This document shows, in pieces, positions 34,707-44,047 of a stretch of 64,000 nucleotides of DNA. Source of the stretch: UBA1381 sp964399965. GTDB lineage: Bacteria > Bacillota > Clostridia > UBA1381. How positions within the stretch are numbered: position 1 is the stretch's first letter; every line of letters starts with the position of its first letter. The notes beneath the pieces were generated by a model. That model saw only the letters and a program-made list of their open reading frames with translations. It did no database searches and was not told the origin of the DNA. The stretch covers positions 17,698 through 81,697 of the forward strand of contig CAYNRX010000004.1 of the NCBI GenBank assembly GCA_964399965.1, in the 5' to 3' direction. Made by a program: the position numbers and the translations under genes.

Positions 34707-35412
34707 TAAGAAAAAGGCTTGCGAGGAGCTTGGCATATATTCCGAGGAATACACTCTTCCGGCCTCAACTAAGCAGGAGGAGCTTTTAGAGCTTATAGAT
34801 GTGCTCAATAAAAACAGCCATATTTCCGGCATACTTGTACAATTGCCGCTGCCGGGGCATATAAGTGAGGAAGTGGTTATAAATGCTATCGATCCTAAAA
34901 AGGACGTTGACGCTTTTCATCCGGTCAATGTGGGGAAAATAATGGTAGGTAATTATGATTTTGTACCTTGTACCCCGGCAGGAGTTATGGAGCTTATCCA
35001 TGAGTCCGGGATCAATGTTGAGGGTAAGGAATGCGTGATAGTCGGCCGCAGCAATATCGTTGGCAAGCCCATGGCCATGCTTCTGCTGCATGAAAACGGT
35101 ACAGTTACAATTTGTCATTCGCGGACAAGGGATCTGGCAGAAAAAACAAAGCGGGCGGATATACTGGTAGCCGCTGTCGGGATCCCCAATTTCATCAAAG
35201 GCGATATGGTAAAAGAAGGAGCCGTGGTGATAGACGTAGGAATAAACCGTATGGAAAACAAAAAGCTGGTCGGCGATGTGGAGTTTGAGACGGCAGAGAA
35301 AAAAGCGGCGGCGATAACGCCCGTACCCGGCGGAGTAGGACCGATGACGATAGCGATGCTGATGAAAAACACCATAAAAGCCGCGCGCATAAATAAGACG
35401 GCAAAAGGATGA
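34555..35412 (+). CDS. folD: Methylene-tetrahydrofolate dehydrogenase/cyclohydrolase
   Basis: FolD interconverts 5,10-methylene-, methenyl- and 10-formyl-tetrahydrofolate, feeding one-carbon units to purine synthesis. The 285-residue protein has the signatures VGDDPASRVYVNNKKKACEE, GILVQLPLPGHI, FHPVNVGKI, the NADP site VIVGRSNIVGKPMAMLL and TPVPGGVGPMT. AGGAGG sits eight bases before the ATG. Its first 152 bases are also read in the ygiQ frame. A terminator hairpin follows at 35420-35479. Confidence 0.95.
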   Translation: MAMLLKGKEVSARIKEELKKEVEKLKEEGIFPGLAVVLVGDDPASRVYVNNKKKACEELGIYSEEYTLPASTKQEELLELIDVLNKNSHISGILVQLPLPGHISEEVVINAIDPKKDVDAFHPVNVGKIMVGNYDFVPCTPAGVMELIHESGINVEGKECVIVGRSNIVGKPMAMLLLHENGTVTICHSRTRDLAEKTKRADILVAAVGIPNFIKGDMVKEGAVVIDVGINRMENKKLVGDVEFETAEKKAAAITPVPGGVGPMTIAMLMKNTIKAARINKTAKG

Positions 35413-35419
35413 TCAACCA

Positions 35420-35479
35420 ATATCGCCTGCATACTATAACCGTAAAATGTAAACCGCGGTATGCAGGCGGTATATTTTT
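35420..35479 (+). terminator. Terminator of folD
   Basis: ATATCGCCTGCATAC pairs with GTATGCAGGCGGTAT (one wobble) and is followed by ATTTTT. It belongs to the recurring ATACCGC hairpin set. Confidence 0.8.
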
Positions 35480-35586
35480 CCCCGAGATAAAACGATATAG
35501 CTTATCCTGAAAAAGAGGCCTTAAATCGTTTCAAACCGTACGAATATGACAGTTTTAAAAAAATTTTGAGCAAATTTGCAAATTCA

Positions 35587-35615
35587 TTGACTTTACATCG
35601 ACATAATGGTATAAT
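35587..35615 (+). promoter_or_regulatory. Upstream SigA promoter of mbl-fabZ-trmN-rsmI
   Basis: TTGACT (35587-35592), 17-bp spacer, TATAAT (35610-35615). Confidence 0.75.
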
Positions 35616-35658
35616 GAGGAATAAGGGATAAGGATAGTGGTATTTTGTTGGGATCGAT

Positions 35659-35687
35659 TTTCTAAAAAACAACATTTGGGGTATAAT
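35659..35687 (+). promoter_or_regulatory. Second, weaker promoter of mbl
   Basis: TTTCTA (35659-35664), 17-bp spacer, TATAAT (35682-35687). Its start site would lie near 35694, which supports the mbl start at 35729. Confidence 0.45.
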
Positions 35688-35728
35688 ACTATTTGATGAC
35701 GATAATAAATGGAGAGTTGGATCGGTCG

Positions 35729-36751
35729 ATGTTTCATAAAGATATAGGTATTGATTTGGGAACAGCTACAGTCCTTATTTATATAAAGGGCGAGGGTATT
35801 GTCCTCCGCGAACCGTCTGTTGTTGCGGTTGATACTCGTACGAATACAGTCATTGCCGTGGGGGAGGAAGCGAGGAGGATGATCGGCAGGACGCCGCCGT
35901 ATATCGAAGCTGTGCGCCCCTTAAATGACGGTGTTATATCTAATTATACACTCACAGAGGTAATGATAAAGACGTTTATAAAGAAAATATTAAAACGCAC
36001 CTTCGGCAGAACGCGCATAATGATGTGTGTTCCCAGCGGTGTTACTGACGTTGAACAAAGAGCTGTTATCGAGACCGCCAGAGAAGCGGGGGCAAAGGAT
36101 GTTTATGTTATCGAGGAGCCGGTAGCGGCAGCTGTGGGAGCCGGAGCGGATATATCGCGGCCGCGCGGCGTAATGGTGGTAGATATAGGCGGTGGAACGA
36201 CCGATATCGCCGTTATATCTTTGGGGAACATAGTTGTCAGCCGTTCTATAAAAATAGCCGGGGATGAGTTTACCGATGCGGTGGCTCGATATGTCCGCAA
36301 AGCGCATAATATGATAATCGGCCCGCAGACGGCTGAAGCGGTAAAGATAGCTGTCGGGAGCGTCTGCGAGGGATATGACCTAAGCATCGTTGCTCGTGGC
36401 ATAAGCATGATATCCGGTCTGCCGGTGAAGAAGATCATTACAGCGGATGAGCTGCGGCCGTCGTTTGAGGATTTTATATACAATATCACCGAAAGGATAT
36501 GCGAGGTGCTGGAAGATACTCCTCCGGAGCTGCACGGCGATTTGATAGAGGACGGGATAATACTTACCGGAGCCGGTTCACTTATAAGAGGGCTTGATAA
36601 GAGGATCGCCGATGCTGTAGGGCTTTCTGTACGGCGTGCAGAGGATATTGAAGCTTGCGTTGCCAAGGGAGCCGGAGCAGCGCTTGATAATCTGGATATT
36701 ATCAGCGACCCGACAAAAACGTATTACAAGAGAGCATATATAAGAGAATAG
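35729..36751 (+). CDS. mbl: Rod shape-determining protein, MreB/Mbl family
   Basis: This actin homologue forms membrane filaments that guide wall synthesis. The 340-residue protein begins MFHKDIGIDLGTATVLIYI (phosphate 1), with GGGTTDIAVISLG (phosphate 2, VVDIGGGTTDIAV) and LTGAGSLIRGLDKRI (adenosine motif). ATG 35729 matches the family start, although GGAGAG is 13 bases upstream; TTG 35693 would add a non-conserved stretch. The N-terminal MF-x-x-DIGIDLGTA wording is closer to Mbl than to MreB, and the absence of mreC and mreD beside it supports that. Confidence 0.88.
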   Translation: MFHKDIGIDLGTATVLIYIKGEGIVLREPSVVAVDTRTNTVIAVGEEARRMIGRTPPYIEAVRPLNDGVISNYTLTEVMIKTFIKKILKRTFGRTRIMMCVPSGVTDVEQRAVIETAREAGAKDVYVIEEPVAAAVGAGADISRPRGVMVVDIGGGTTDIAVISLGNIVVSRSIKIAGDEFTDAVARYVRKAHNMIIGPQTAEAVKIAVGSVCEGYDLSIVARGISMISGLPVKKIITADELRPSFEDFIYNITERICEVLEDTPPELHGDLIEDGIILTGAGSLIRGLDKRIADAVGLSVRRAEDIEACVAKGAGAALDNLDIISDPTKTYYKRAYIRE

Positions 36752-36767
36752 AAAGGACGATCATATC

Positions 36768-37217
36768 ATGGAAACAGTTTTATCAAATATTGACATTCAG
36801 AACATCCTGCCTCACCGCTATCCGTTTTTGCTGGTGGATAAGATAGTGGAGTTTGAAGAGGGGAAATCGATAAAAGGTATAAAAAATGTTACGGCTAACG
36901 AACCGCAGTTTACGGGACATTTCCCGGGAAATCCCATTATGCCGGGCGTATTGATATGCGAAGCCTTGGCGCAGCTGGGAGCCGTTATGCTTTTGTCGAT
37001 GCCGGAAAATCGCGGCAAGCTGGGCGTATTTACAGGGATAAATAATTTTAAATTCCGCCGTCAGGTAGTACCCGGTGATACGATGCTGTTGGAGGCGGAG
37101 CTTATCCAATACCGCCATTCCATGGGTAAGGCTAATGTAAAAGCCACAGTAGACGGACAGGTGGCCGCTATGGGCGAGATAAGCTTTGCAGTAGTGGAAA
37201 ACGCCGCCAACAAATGA
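36768..37217 (+). CDS. fabZ: 3-hydroxyacyl-[ACP] dehydratase FabZ
   Basis: FabZ removes water from 3-hydroxyacyl-ACP in each fatty-acid elongation round. The 149-residue hot-dog protein has IQNILPHRYPFLLVDKI and the catalytic His and Glu in TGHFPGNPIMPGVLICEALAQ. It is away from other fab genes and overlaps the downstream methyltransferase start (ATGATAA), so the pairing is with RNA-modification genes, a common arrangement near mbl in Clostridia. Confidence 0.94.
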   Translation: METVLSNIDIQNILPHRYPFLLVDKIVEFEEGKSIKGIKNVTANEPQFTGHFPGNPIMPGVLICEALAQLGAVMLLSMPENRGKLGVFTGINNFKFRRQVVPGDTMLLEAELIQYRHSMGKANVKATVDGQVAAMGEISFAVVENAANK

Positions 37218-37975
37218 TAAATAAGGGAGAATGTATCGACGACCTGCAAATAAAGGGGCTGCGGCTGATACAGAAGAATGACGGTTTCAAATTCGGTGTA
37301 GATGCAGTGCTGTTGTCGGATTTTGCCAAGAATGCACCGCCGGGCAGGGTTATGGATCTGTGCAGCGGTACAGGTGTGATTCCCCTGCTTTTGTGGGCTA
37401 AGACAAATGCATCCGACATATCGGGACTTGAGATACAGTCGGACATGGCCGATATGGCCAAACGCAGCATCGCGCTAAATGGCGTGGGAGATAGGGTACA
37501 TATTTTCCAGGGAGATTTAAAAAACGCATCTGAAATGTTCGGAAGATGCGTTTTTGATGTTGTGACCTGTAATCCACCCTATATTGAGACCGGCTCGGCC
37601 ATAACGAATGATACAGACGCGGTGACTGCTGCGCGGCATGAGATCTTATGCAGTCTTGACGATGTGATACGGTCAGCATCGGAGCTATTAAAGCCGCTCG
37701 GTCGGTTCTATATGATACACCGTCCGGGGAGACTTGCCGACATACTTTGCTGTATGCGCAAATACCGCTTAGAGCCGAAAACACTGCGCTTTGTGCATCC
37801 GTCGCCCAAAAAGCCGCCGAAAATGTTGCTTGTTGAAGGGCGCAAAAACAGCGGACGCGATCTTAAAATAATGGCTCCATTGTTTGTGCACGATGAAAAT
37901 GGATGCTACAGCGAGGAAATAGAAGCGATATATGGCCGGGATGTTCAGAAAACGGCCGGGAAGGAGCGACTATGA
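37214..37975 (+). CDS. tRNA1(Val) (adenine37-N6)-methyltransferase-like protein
   Basis: This 253-residue SAM-dependent methyltransferase has DDLQIKGLRLIQKNDGFKFG at the start, motif I VMDLCSGTGVIPLLL, and the catalytic TCNPPY of N6-adenine methylases. TrmN6-type proteins modify A37 of valine tRNA in E. coli; the clostridial substrate is assumed. It overlaps fabZ and rsmI by four bases on each side. Confidence 0.88.
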   Translation: MINKGECIDDLQIKGLRLIQKNDGFKFGVDAVLLSDFAKNAPPGRVMDLCSGTGVIPLLLWAKTNASDISGLEIQSDMADMAKRSIALNGVGDRVHIFQGDLKNASEMFGRCVFDVVTCNPPYIETGSAITNDTDAVTAARHEILCSLDDVIRSASELLKPLGRFYMIHRPGRLADILCCMRKYRLEPKTLRFVHPSPKKPPKMLLVEGRKNSGRDLKIMAPLFVHDENGCYSEEIEAIYGRDVQKTAGKERL

Positions 37976-38808
37976 GCGGAACGTTATACTTATGTGCAAC
38001 GCCTATCGGTAATCTGGGCGACATTTCTCAACGCTGCCTTGATACGCTTTCTGCTGTCGATATGATAGCGGCCGAGGATACGCGCCGAACGCTGCAGCTT
38101 TTGAATCATTTCGGTATATCTAAGCAGCTTACGAGCTACCACGAACACAATAAGCGCGAAAAAGGCGAGTATATCGTGAGGCTTTTAAAGGAAGGAAAAA
38201 ATGTTGCTCTGGTATCCGACGCCGGTACTCCGGCTATTTCCGATCCGGGCGAAGATATAGTAAAAATGTGTGCCGAAAATGATCTCTGCGTAACATCTAT
38301 CCCCGGGCCTGTCGCGGGAATAAACGCGCTGATCCTGTCCGGACTTTCCACAAAGCGTTTTGCATTTGAAGGATTTTTGTCTGTAAATAAACGTCACCGC
38401 CGTGAACACCTGGAAAGCGTGAAAAATGATACGCATACGCTGATATTTTACGAAGCTCCGCATAAGCTTTTATATACGCTTGAGGATATGAAAAACGCGT
38501 TTGGTCCCCAAAGACGTATCGCGCTTGTACGGGAGCTTACTAAGCTGCACGAGGAGGTCGTGCGCACAACTCTCGGGGAAGCGTCTTTGCTTTATGAGGA
38601 TCGTTCTCCGCGCGGCGAATACGTAATTGTCGTAGAGGGAGCGACTGGGGAGGAAAATACTGAGACTTGGTGGTCAGCTTTGTCTGTAAAGGAACATGTT
38701 GATAAATATATAGCGGACGGCGTGCCGCAGAAAGAGGCATTGAAGTTGACCGCCCGCGACCGCGGAGTGTCCAAACGGGAGATATACGGCGAGTATCATA
38801 AAATTTAG
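37972..38808 (+). CDS. rsmI: 16S rRNA (cytidine1402-2'-O)-methyltransferase
   Basis: RsmI methylates the ribose of C1402 in the ribosomal P site. The 278-residue protein starts LYLCATPIGNLGDISQRCLD and has VDMIAAEDTRRTLQLLNHF, VALVSDAGTPAISDPG, SIPGPVAGINALILSGL and FYEAPHKL. The ATG at 37972 overlaps the stop of the previous gene (ATGA); the longer frame to 37903 lies in that gene and is ignored. Confidence 0.95.
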   Translation: MSGTLYLCATPIGNLGDISQRCLDTLSAVDMIAAEDTRRTLQLLNHFGISKQLTSYHEHNKREKGEYIVRLLKEGKNVALVSDAGTPAISDPGEDIVKMCAENDLCVTSIPGPVAGINALILSGLSTKRFAFEGFLSVNKRHRREHLESVKNDTHTLIFYEAPHKLLYTLEDMKNAFGPQRRIALVRELTKLHEEVVRTTLGEASLLYEDRSPRGEYVIVVEGATGEENTETWWSALSVKEHVDKYIADGVPQKEALKLTARDRGVSKREIYGEYHKI

Positions 38809-38823
38809 AGAGGAATGGTAGAG

Positions 38824-39108
38824 ATGGCAAAGAAGAAAAGCACCTTGCTGCCGATCCTGGCAGCTGTGGGGGCAGGGATGCTCTATGGTGCCTATAAGGG
38901 CAAGGGGATATTCAACAAGCCGCGTTTTCAAAAACAGCATGATGCGGTATCCAGATATATAAGCACTCACTATCCGGGAGCTTTCTACGATCCTATCCAG
39001 GCCTCGGATAACGGCTGGATGACAGTCATTCGGTGGCAGGGGCAAAATATCAGTCTGTTTATTACCAGAACAGAACAGGGGGATTTTGTATTCTCGGAAT
39101 TGAAATGA
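38824..39108 (+). CDS. Small membrane-associated protein, unknown
   Basis: This 94-residue protein has a hydrophobic N-terminus (LLPILAAVGAGMLYGAY, about residues 7-23), then a soluble part with RYISTHYPGAFYDPIQ and GWMTVIRWQGQNISLFIT. ATG 38824 has AGAGAGGA 10 bases upstream and gives MAKKKS. I do not recognise the family. It sits between rsmI and a large membrane protein and is probably co-transcribed. Confidence 0.6.
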   Translation: MAKKKSTLLPILAAVGAGMLYGAYKGKGIFNKPRFQKQHDAVSRYISTHYPGAFYDPIQASDNGWMTVIRWQGQNISLFITRTEQGDFVFSELK

Positions 39109-39124
39109 GTGCGGAGGTTTGTTA

Positions 39125-40756
39125 ATGAAGGAAAATTTTTCGGGGCTCAGAGGCAAAACCGGCCGTTTGGACAGGCTGGGAATGTTAATGAGCTTTTGCT
39201 TTTTACTGCTTCTGGTACGCGGCTTTGGCGGGCTGGGATACTCAGCGGTCATGGACGATTGGTTTTTATATTTTGGCACCTCGACATATGACAACATTTG
39301 GAGCGAATATATAATACCCAACGATAAGCTGTCGATACGGCCGCTTGCCGGCCTGCTTGACTGCTTTGTGATAGCGCCCTTGTCAGACTATATAGGTTAT
39401 ATCCAGCTGGCGTTGACTGTAATGTTGATAGCTGCCTTGTGGATGCTGTGGACGCTGTTTCGTGACCGTAAACTCCAGGTCGGAGGGATATTCCTGATAT
39501 TCTTGAGCCTTGCACCGATGTCTTTTGAAGCGGTATATTGGCTGTCGGCAGCAACAAGGATAATACCGGCTCTCTTCTTTACCGCCTTAGCCTGCAAGCA
39601 AGCGATGTGCTATATAAAAACACGCCAGACGGTATATTTTATCCTCTTTTATATTTTCGGTATCTGTTCAATGGGATTTTATGAAGCAGCTGTACCGGTT
39701 TATATAATACTTGCGCTGATGCTCATAACCGGTGAACGGTCAAAACCGGAGGTAAGGGCTCTGGCTGTTTCTCTGCTGATGCAGACGGCAGTTTTAGCCG
39801 TATACTATTTTATACATTCAGCGACTAAGGAGATCGCCACGCGCGGTCAATTATCATCCTTTGCGCTGATCTTTGAGCATTTTCCGGAGACGGCAGAAGG
39901 GATATGGAAGCTGTATACAGTGTATCTTCCGTGGCTATTCTCACGCGCGTGGACGAATGGTCTTGAGCTCTTAAAGGGCAGCGCGCCGTATTTTATACCG
40001 GTGATCCTAATGGCGGGAGTGTTCGGATTTTTTGCAGCCAGAAATCACGCTCGAACAAATTCGAGGATAATCTACACCTTTTTTACCGGGCTTTTCGTCT
40101 TCCTGGGCGGAATAGCTGTTTATTTCGTCCTCGATAATATCAGGCTGCCGATAAGGATAACTTATCTGCCCACTGTGGGGATTTTGCTGATGGCTGAATC
40201 CATTCTGGGGCTTTTGCTTTTTGGAAAAAGCGGCAAATTTATTTACGGCGTTTTGTGTGCCGTTGCTGCTTTTGTATGTGTCGTTGCCGGGATAGGGGAG
40301 ATAGAACAGTACAGACGGGTGAGCCGCTCGGATATTGAGGTCGCTGCCAATATTTTTAACAGCGGACTTGTCAATGATATGCTCGATGAAAACCATTATA
40401 TGTGGCTTTTTAATACGCCGGAATATTATTTTCCGGAGGAGCTGTGCTATTATGAGCATATCCGCTCGGCGGTACAAACCGAAGCGGCGCTTACAAACTG
40501 CTTGATGTATTATACCGGCGAATACAGGATAAATACGATACAGCCGGTAGACGACGGCTGCTTTGCGCGTCTATACATACCAGGCGAAGAGGAAACGTTT
40601 TACTTCGCCGGCCTGGAGGACGATCTGTCGGTAACACGTCTTACGCTTGCCGGAGAAGAAGGACTTTACTATGAACTGCTGCGCGAAGACGGCAGCATCT
40701 TCGGAACGCTTGGTTTTGACAGCGCTACCGGCGGATATTTGTTCAGAAAGACTTGA
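39125..40756 (+). CDS. Polytopic membrane protein, GT-C-glycosyltransferase-like
   Basis: This 543-residue protein has about eleven hydrophobic helices over residues 20-400 and an extracytoplasmic C-terminal part of about 150 residues. The first loop contains VMDDWFLYFGTS, with an acidic pair after the first helix as in GT-C enzymes that use polyprenyl-phosphate sugars. GGAGG is eight bases before ATG 39125. It resembles in general layout the GtrII-like glucosyltransferase group, but I cannot place it firmly. A job in decorating wall polymers or polysaccharides is inferred. Confidence 0.55.
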   Translation: MKENFSGLRGKTGRLDRLGMLMSFCFLLLLVRGFGGLGYSAVMDDWFLYFGTSTYDNIWSEYIIPNDKLSIRPLAGLLDCFVIAPLSDYIGYIQLALTVMLIAALWMLWTLFRDRKLQVGGIFLIFLSLAPMSFEAVYWLSAATRIIPALFFTALACKQAMCYIKTRQTVYFILFYIFGICSMGFYEAAVPVYIILALMLITGERSKPEVRALAVSLLMQTAVLAVYYFIHSATKEIATRGQLSSFALIFEHFPETAEGIWKLYTVYLPWLFSRAWTNGLELLKGSAPYFIPVILMAGVFGFFAARNHARTNSRIIYTFFTGLFVFLGGIAVYFVLDNIRLPIRITYLPTVGILLMAESILGLLLFGKSGKFIYGVLCAVAAFVCVVAGIGEIEQYRRVSRSDIEVAANIFNSGLVNDMLDENHYMWLFNTPEYYFPEELCYYEHIRSAVQTEAALTNCLMYYTGEYRINTIQPVDDGCFARLYIPGEEETFYFAGLEDDLSVTRLTLAGEEGLYYELLREDGSIFGTLGFDSATGGYLFRKT

Positions 40757-40761
40757 CGACT

Positions 40762-41427
40762 ATGCAAAAAGAGCTTTTGATCGGCGGTGAAAATATCTGC
40801 TATGAGATCGTACGTAAAAAAGTGAAAAATATCAATATCACCGTAAGACCGGACGGCAGCGTGAGGGTATCGGCGCCAAGGAATGCACCGGAAGAGTTTA
40901 TACAGGATATCCTGCGGCAAAAGGGTGATTTCCTGCTTAAAAATATAAAAAAATATGAAGCCGCAAAGCTGCCTGAGGAAATATTTTACCTGGGCAGGCC
41001 GTTTCCGGTGATATACGGCGAAGATAACTGTATCCGTGGGCAGTATGCTGTTCTTAAGGATAAAGCGAATTTCAGTGAATGCCTGGACTTGCTGTATAAG
41101 CAGGCGGCGAGAGAAATATTTCCGGAGATATATGAGCAGGCATATAAAAGGTTTTCCGGGATCCATAAGCCCGGGCTGAGGCTTCGGAGTATGAAAACGC
41201 GTTGGGGAAGCTACAGCAGCGTAAGCGATCTGATAACGCTAAATACAAGGCTTGCGGCCGCGCCGCCGATTTGTATTGAAGCGGTAGCTGCGCATGAGCT
41301 GGCTCATGTGCTCGTTATGGATCACAGCCGGAGATTCTACCAGGTGCTGCTTTCGGCTATGCCTGAATATAAGAGCTGTCATAAGCTGCTGAAACAGTTT
41401 TCGTTCCCTGTGTACCGGCAAGGGTAA
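40762..41427 (+). CDS. YgjP-like M48-type metallopeptidase
   Basis: This 221-residue protein has the DUF45/YgjP layout: an N-terminal part RKKVKNINITVRPDGSVRVS, then RSMKTRWGSYSS and the zinc motif VAAHELAHVLVMDHSRRFY with a downstream Tyr-rich end. The HELAH His pair and the later His are present, so it should bind zinc. The substrate is unknown. ATG 40762 is preferred over the TTG 40753 that lies in the upstream gene's end. Confidence 0.85.
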   Translation: MQKELLIGGENICYEIVRKKVKNINITVRPDGSVRVSAPRNAPEEFIQDILRQKGDFLLKNIKKYEAAKLPEEIFYLGRPFPVIYGEDNCIRGQYAVLKDKANFSECLDLLYKQAAREIFPEIYEQAYKRFSGIHKPGLRLRSMKTRWGSYSSVSDLITLNTRLAAAPPICIEAVAAHELAHVLVMDHSRRFYQVLLSAMPEYKSCHKLLKQFSFPVYRQG

Positions 41428-41438
41428 AGGAGTGAAAA

Positions 41439-41990
41439 ATGAGTACAAAATTTTCTGCGTTACAAAAATATTTTATCTATTTTCTAAGCTATTCGGTATT
41501 AGGCTGGATATATGAAGTGTTTTTAGAGGTTGTAGTATACCGCTGGGGCTATTCCGACCGCGGCGTTCTTTTCGGACCGTACTGTCCGGTATACGGCGTG
41601 GGGGCATTACTGTTCCTATTTCTGATATACCCATTGATAAAGGACAAAACGATGGCTAAAAAAGCAGCGTTAATACCAGCTGTGTTCGTGCTGTGTGCGC
41701 TTACGGCAACATTGGTCGAGCTGTTGGCTTCGTATATATGCGAGTTGTTTACCGGTTCCTGGCCATGGCAGACATATGCAGATTACGCTCTGAATTTTCA
41801 GGCCAGGATCGCGCTGTCGCCATCTATTCGGTTCGGAATAGGAGGGACAGTCATACTATACATATTGCAGCCGTTTTTAGAAAGGCTTACGAACCGCTTT
41901 AGTGAAAAGACGCTTACCATCGTATCAGCTTCGGCTGCGCTGTTGTTTATATGTGACCTGGCGGTGTTTATGGTAATACATGTAAAATGA
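41439..41990 (+). CDS. CmpB-type putative ABC-transporter permease-like membrane protein
   Basis: This 183-residue protein has five hydrophobic segments and the family pattern YFLSYSVLGWIYEVFLE, RGVLFGPYCPVYGVGALL and LASYICELFTGSWPW. Such proteins are labelled putative ABC transporter permeases, but the evidence for transport is weak and no ATPase gene is nearby. AAAGGAG precedes the ATG by eight bases. Confidence 0.8.
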   Translation: MSTKFSALQKYFIYFLSYSVLGWIYEVFLEVVVYRWGYSDRGVLFGPYCPVYGVGALLFLFLIYPLIKDKTMAKKAALIPAVFVLCALTATLVELLASYICELFTGSWPWQTYADYALNFQARIALSPSIRFGIGGTVILYILQPFLERLTNRFSEKTLTIVSASAALLFICDLAVFMVIHVK

Positions 41991-42008
41991 TCGTTGAGGA
42001 GAAAGGCT

Positions 42009-43925
42009 ATGGTCTTTGATATCATATACTGTCTGACGCTTATACCGGCATTTATATTTATGGCGGATAAAACGAATGATTTCGTATATACGCTGTCCGG
42101 ACTTTCCATTATACCGGTTTTTACCGCACTGTGGCTTTTGGGAGGAGCGGTTGTGTGCGCTGTTTTGATACGGAAAGGATGGATTAAAAACCTTTGCGGC
42201 AAGGGCGCGGCCGCTGCTGTCGTCAATATTTTATTTATCATCGTCAGTGGTTTTTTGCCGGGGTTTCTCGGCGAAAGCGAAATCATCCTGCGCATCGGCG
42301 GCGGAGCTATGCTTGGTACTTATCTGTATACCGCTGTTTCCATGCTGGCGTCTATACGCGTAAGACCGCGCTTGCAAAAGGAGAGGCTGGCGTATATCGG
42401 CATAGTGTTTGGGATAGCCGTATTTGCAGGAGCGGTATATATCTCTCAAAGCTCATATATATACTACTGGGACACGGCTAATTATTGGATAACAGCCCGC
42501 AATATCGCGTCCGGCGAGGTGTTTGAGCATTTCTTCTCCGATCTGTACGACTCGATATTGACCATGGATTATAACTATCTTGCAGGCTTGCTGTCGGCAA
42601 TTTTCGCCTGGATTTTCGGTGGTTCACGAACAGTTTTTATTCTAAGCATAATAATATGCTATTATGTGCCGTCTGCATATATCATTTGCGGTTTTTGCCG
42701 AAAAGCAAAGCACCCTGTTGTTTTGGCCGCAGCTATAATGCTGGGCTTTCCGGTAATATTGTTTCTGGGCATTTCCGGCTTTGTAGATATCGGTGGGCTT
42801 GTAGCCTGCTTGGCCTGCTTCCGTCTTTATCGTGCGCAGAGATATCCAATACAGAGATATTTCTTTATCGGGCTGCTGCTGGCAGCGATCATCCTGTTCA
42901 GGCGTTGGTATGCTTTTTTCTCAGTATCGTTTCTGGCGGCAATGGCAGTAGATATATTGGTGATGAAAAAAGACGCCCGTTTGTTTTTGGTGAGCGTGTT
43001 TAGTGCGGGAATGTTCTTAGGAGCGTTTTTTATGCCCTTGGTAACAGGGAAGCTGCTGACGGATTATTCTGCTCTATATGAAGGTTACCAATTTGCCCTG
43101 TCCGTTGACTTTAAGCTGTTTACGAGATATTTTGGATTGATACTGCCGGCTGTTCTGCTCACAGGAACAGTCATATATTCAGTCCGCTGCAACAGAAGCC
43201 TTATCTTCTGCTGGATACAAATGATAGTATGTTTCTTACTTTTTGTAAGGACACAAACTCACGGCCAGCAGCATTTGCTGTTATATATCCCCTCGCTTTT
43301 GATAATAACCGCCGCCCTCATAGAACAGCTGGGAAAAATCGGTACAATGGCGGCTCTGCTGTCAGGCTGTATTATCTGTGCGAATACATTCATCGATAGA
43401 AAGCAGCCGGAAAGCATCAGCGAAATATCGCATTACGCGCTTATACCGGATTTTTCGATGCTTCCAAGGACGCGCGATGATATACCGGAGCTGCTGGAGA
43501 TAAAAGGCTATCTCGACGATTTGTGCCCGAACGGAGAAACGGTAGGAGTGCTCGCGTCTTCGTTCCGTCTTAATAAAGATCTCTTAGAAAACATAGAAAT
43601 GTCCTTTAATATAATAGATGAGCATACATCGCAGCTCGTGGAATTGCCGGCGGTCGACAGCCGGGACAGCGATTTTTCTGCGCTGTATAACGTGGACTAT
43701 ATCCTGGTTGCTTTCCCGGCACAGACTCATCTCGCACCAGAAAATCAACGGGTGGTGACCGAGGCGGTAAGGAGCTTTGAGGAAAATACTGATATAGCTA
43801 CCGCCTATGAGGAGGATGGAGTGGAGTTTGAGATAGATGGTATGAGAGTAAAAATATACAAAAAACTACGGCCTAATACCGAAGAGGAGATAGCGGAGTT
43901 TGAATCACGGGTAAAGCAGCGATAA
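42009..43925 (+). CDS. Polytopic membrane protein, GT-C-glycosyltransferase-like
   Basis: This 638-residue protein has about thirteen helices to residue 470 and then a soluble, presumably extracytoplasmic, domain of about 165 residues (with DDIPELLEIKGYLDDL, YNVDYILVAFPAQ). After the helix near 135 comes SYIYYWDTANYWITARNIA, with an Asp after YYW as in GT-C enzymes. AGGAGAAAGG precedes ATG 42009. It is similar in layout, not in sequence, to the 543-residue protein at 39125; both may act on lipid-linked sugars. Confidence 0.55.
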   Translation: MVFDIIYCLTLIPAFIFMADKTNDFVYTLSGLSIIPVFTALWLLGGAVVCAVLIRKGWIKNLCGKGAAAAVVNILFIIVSGFLPGFLGESEIILRIGGGAMLGTYLYTAVSMLASIRVRPRLQKERLAYIGIVFGIAVFAGAVYISQSSYIYYWDTANYWITARNIASGEVFEHFFSDLYDSILTMDYNYLAGLLSAIFAWIFGGSRTVFILSIIICYYVPSAYIICGFCRKAKHPVVLAAAIMLGFPVILFLGISGFVDIGGLVACLACFRLYRAQRYPIQRYFFIGLLLAAIILFRRWYAFFSVSFLAAMAVDILVMKKDARLFLVSVFSAGMFLGAFFMPLVTGKLLTDYSALYEGYQFALSVDFKLFTRYFGLILPAVLLTGTVIYSVRCNRSLIFCWIQMIVCFLLFVRTQTHGQQHLLLYIPSLLIITAALIEQLGKIGTMAALLSGCIICANTFIDRKQPESISEISHYALIPDFSMLPRTRDDIPELLEIKGYLDDLCPNGETVGVLASSFRLNKDLLENIEMSFNIIDEHTSQLVELPAVDSRDSDFSALYNVDYILVAFPAQTHLAPENQRVVTEAVRSFEENTDIATAYEEDGVEFEIDGMRVKIYKKLRPNTEEEIAEFESRVKQR

Positions 43926-44006
43926 ATGAAAATATGTTTAAAACAGGGCAGAGCTTGCCGCATTGTTTTATACAGAGGCATATGTTGAAAATTTTTAGGC
44001 TATAAC

Positions 44007-44039
44007 AAAAAGGACGATGGAATCACCACCGTCCTTTTT
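44007..44039. terminator. Bidirectional terminator
   Basis: AAAAAGGACG and CGTCCTTTTT form a stem around a short loop with additional TGG/CCA pairing, between the converging membrane-protein and tyrS genes. Confidence 0.85.
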
Positions 44040-44047
44040 AACAGCGA

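Larger units (their letters stand above)
35413..35728. other. Gene-free region between folD and mbl
   Basis: The 316 bases hold the folD terminator, about 100 bases of AT-rich DNA with no feature I can name, and two successive promoters for mbl. Confidence 0.6.
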
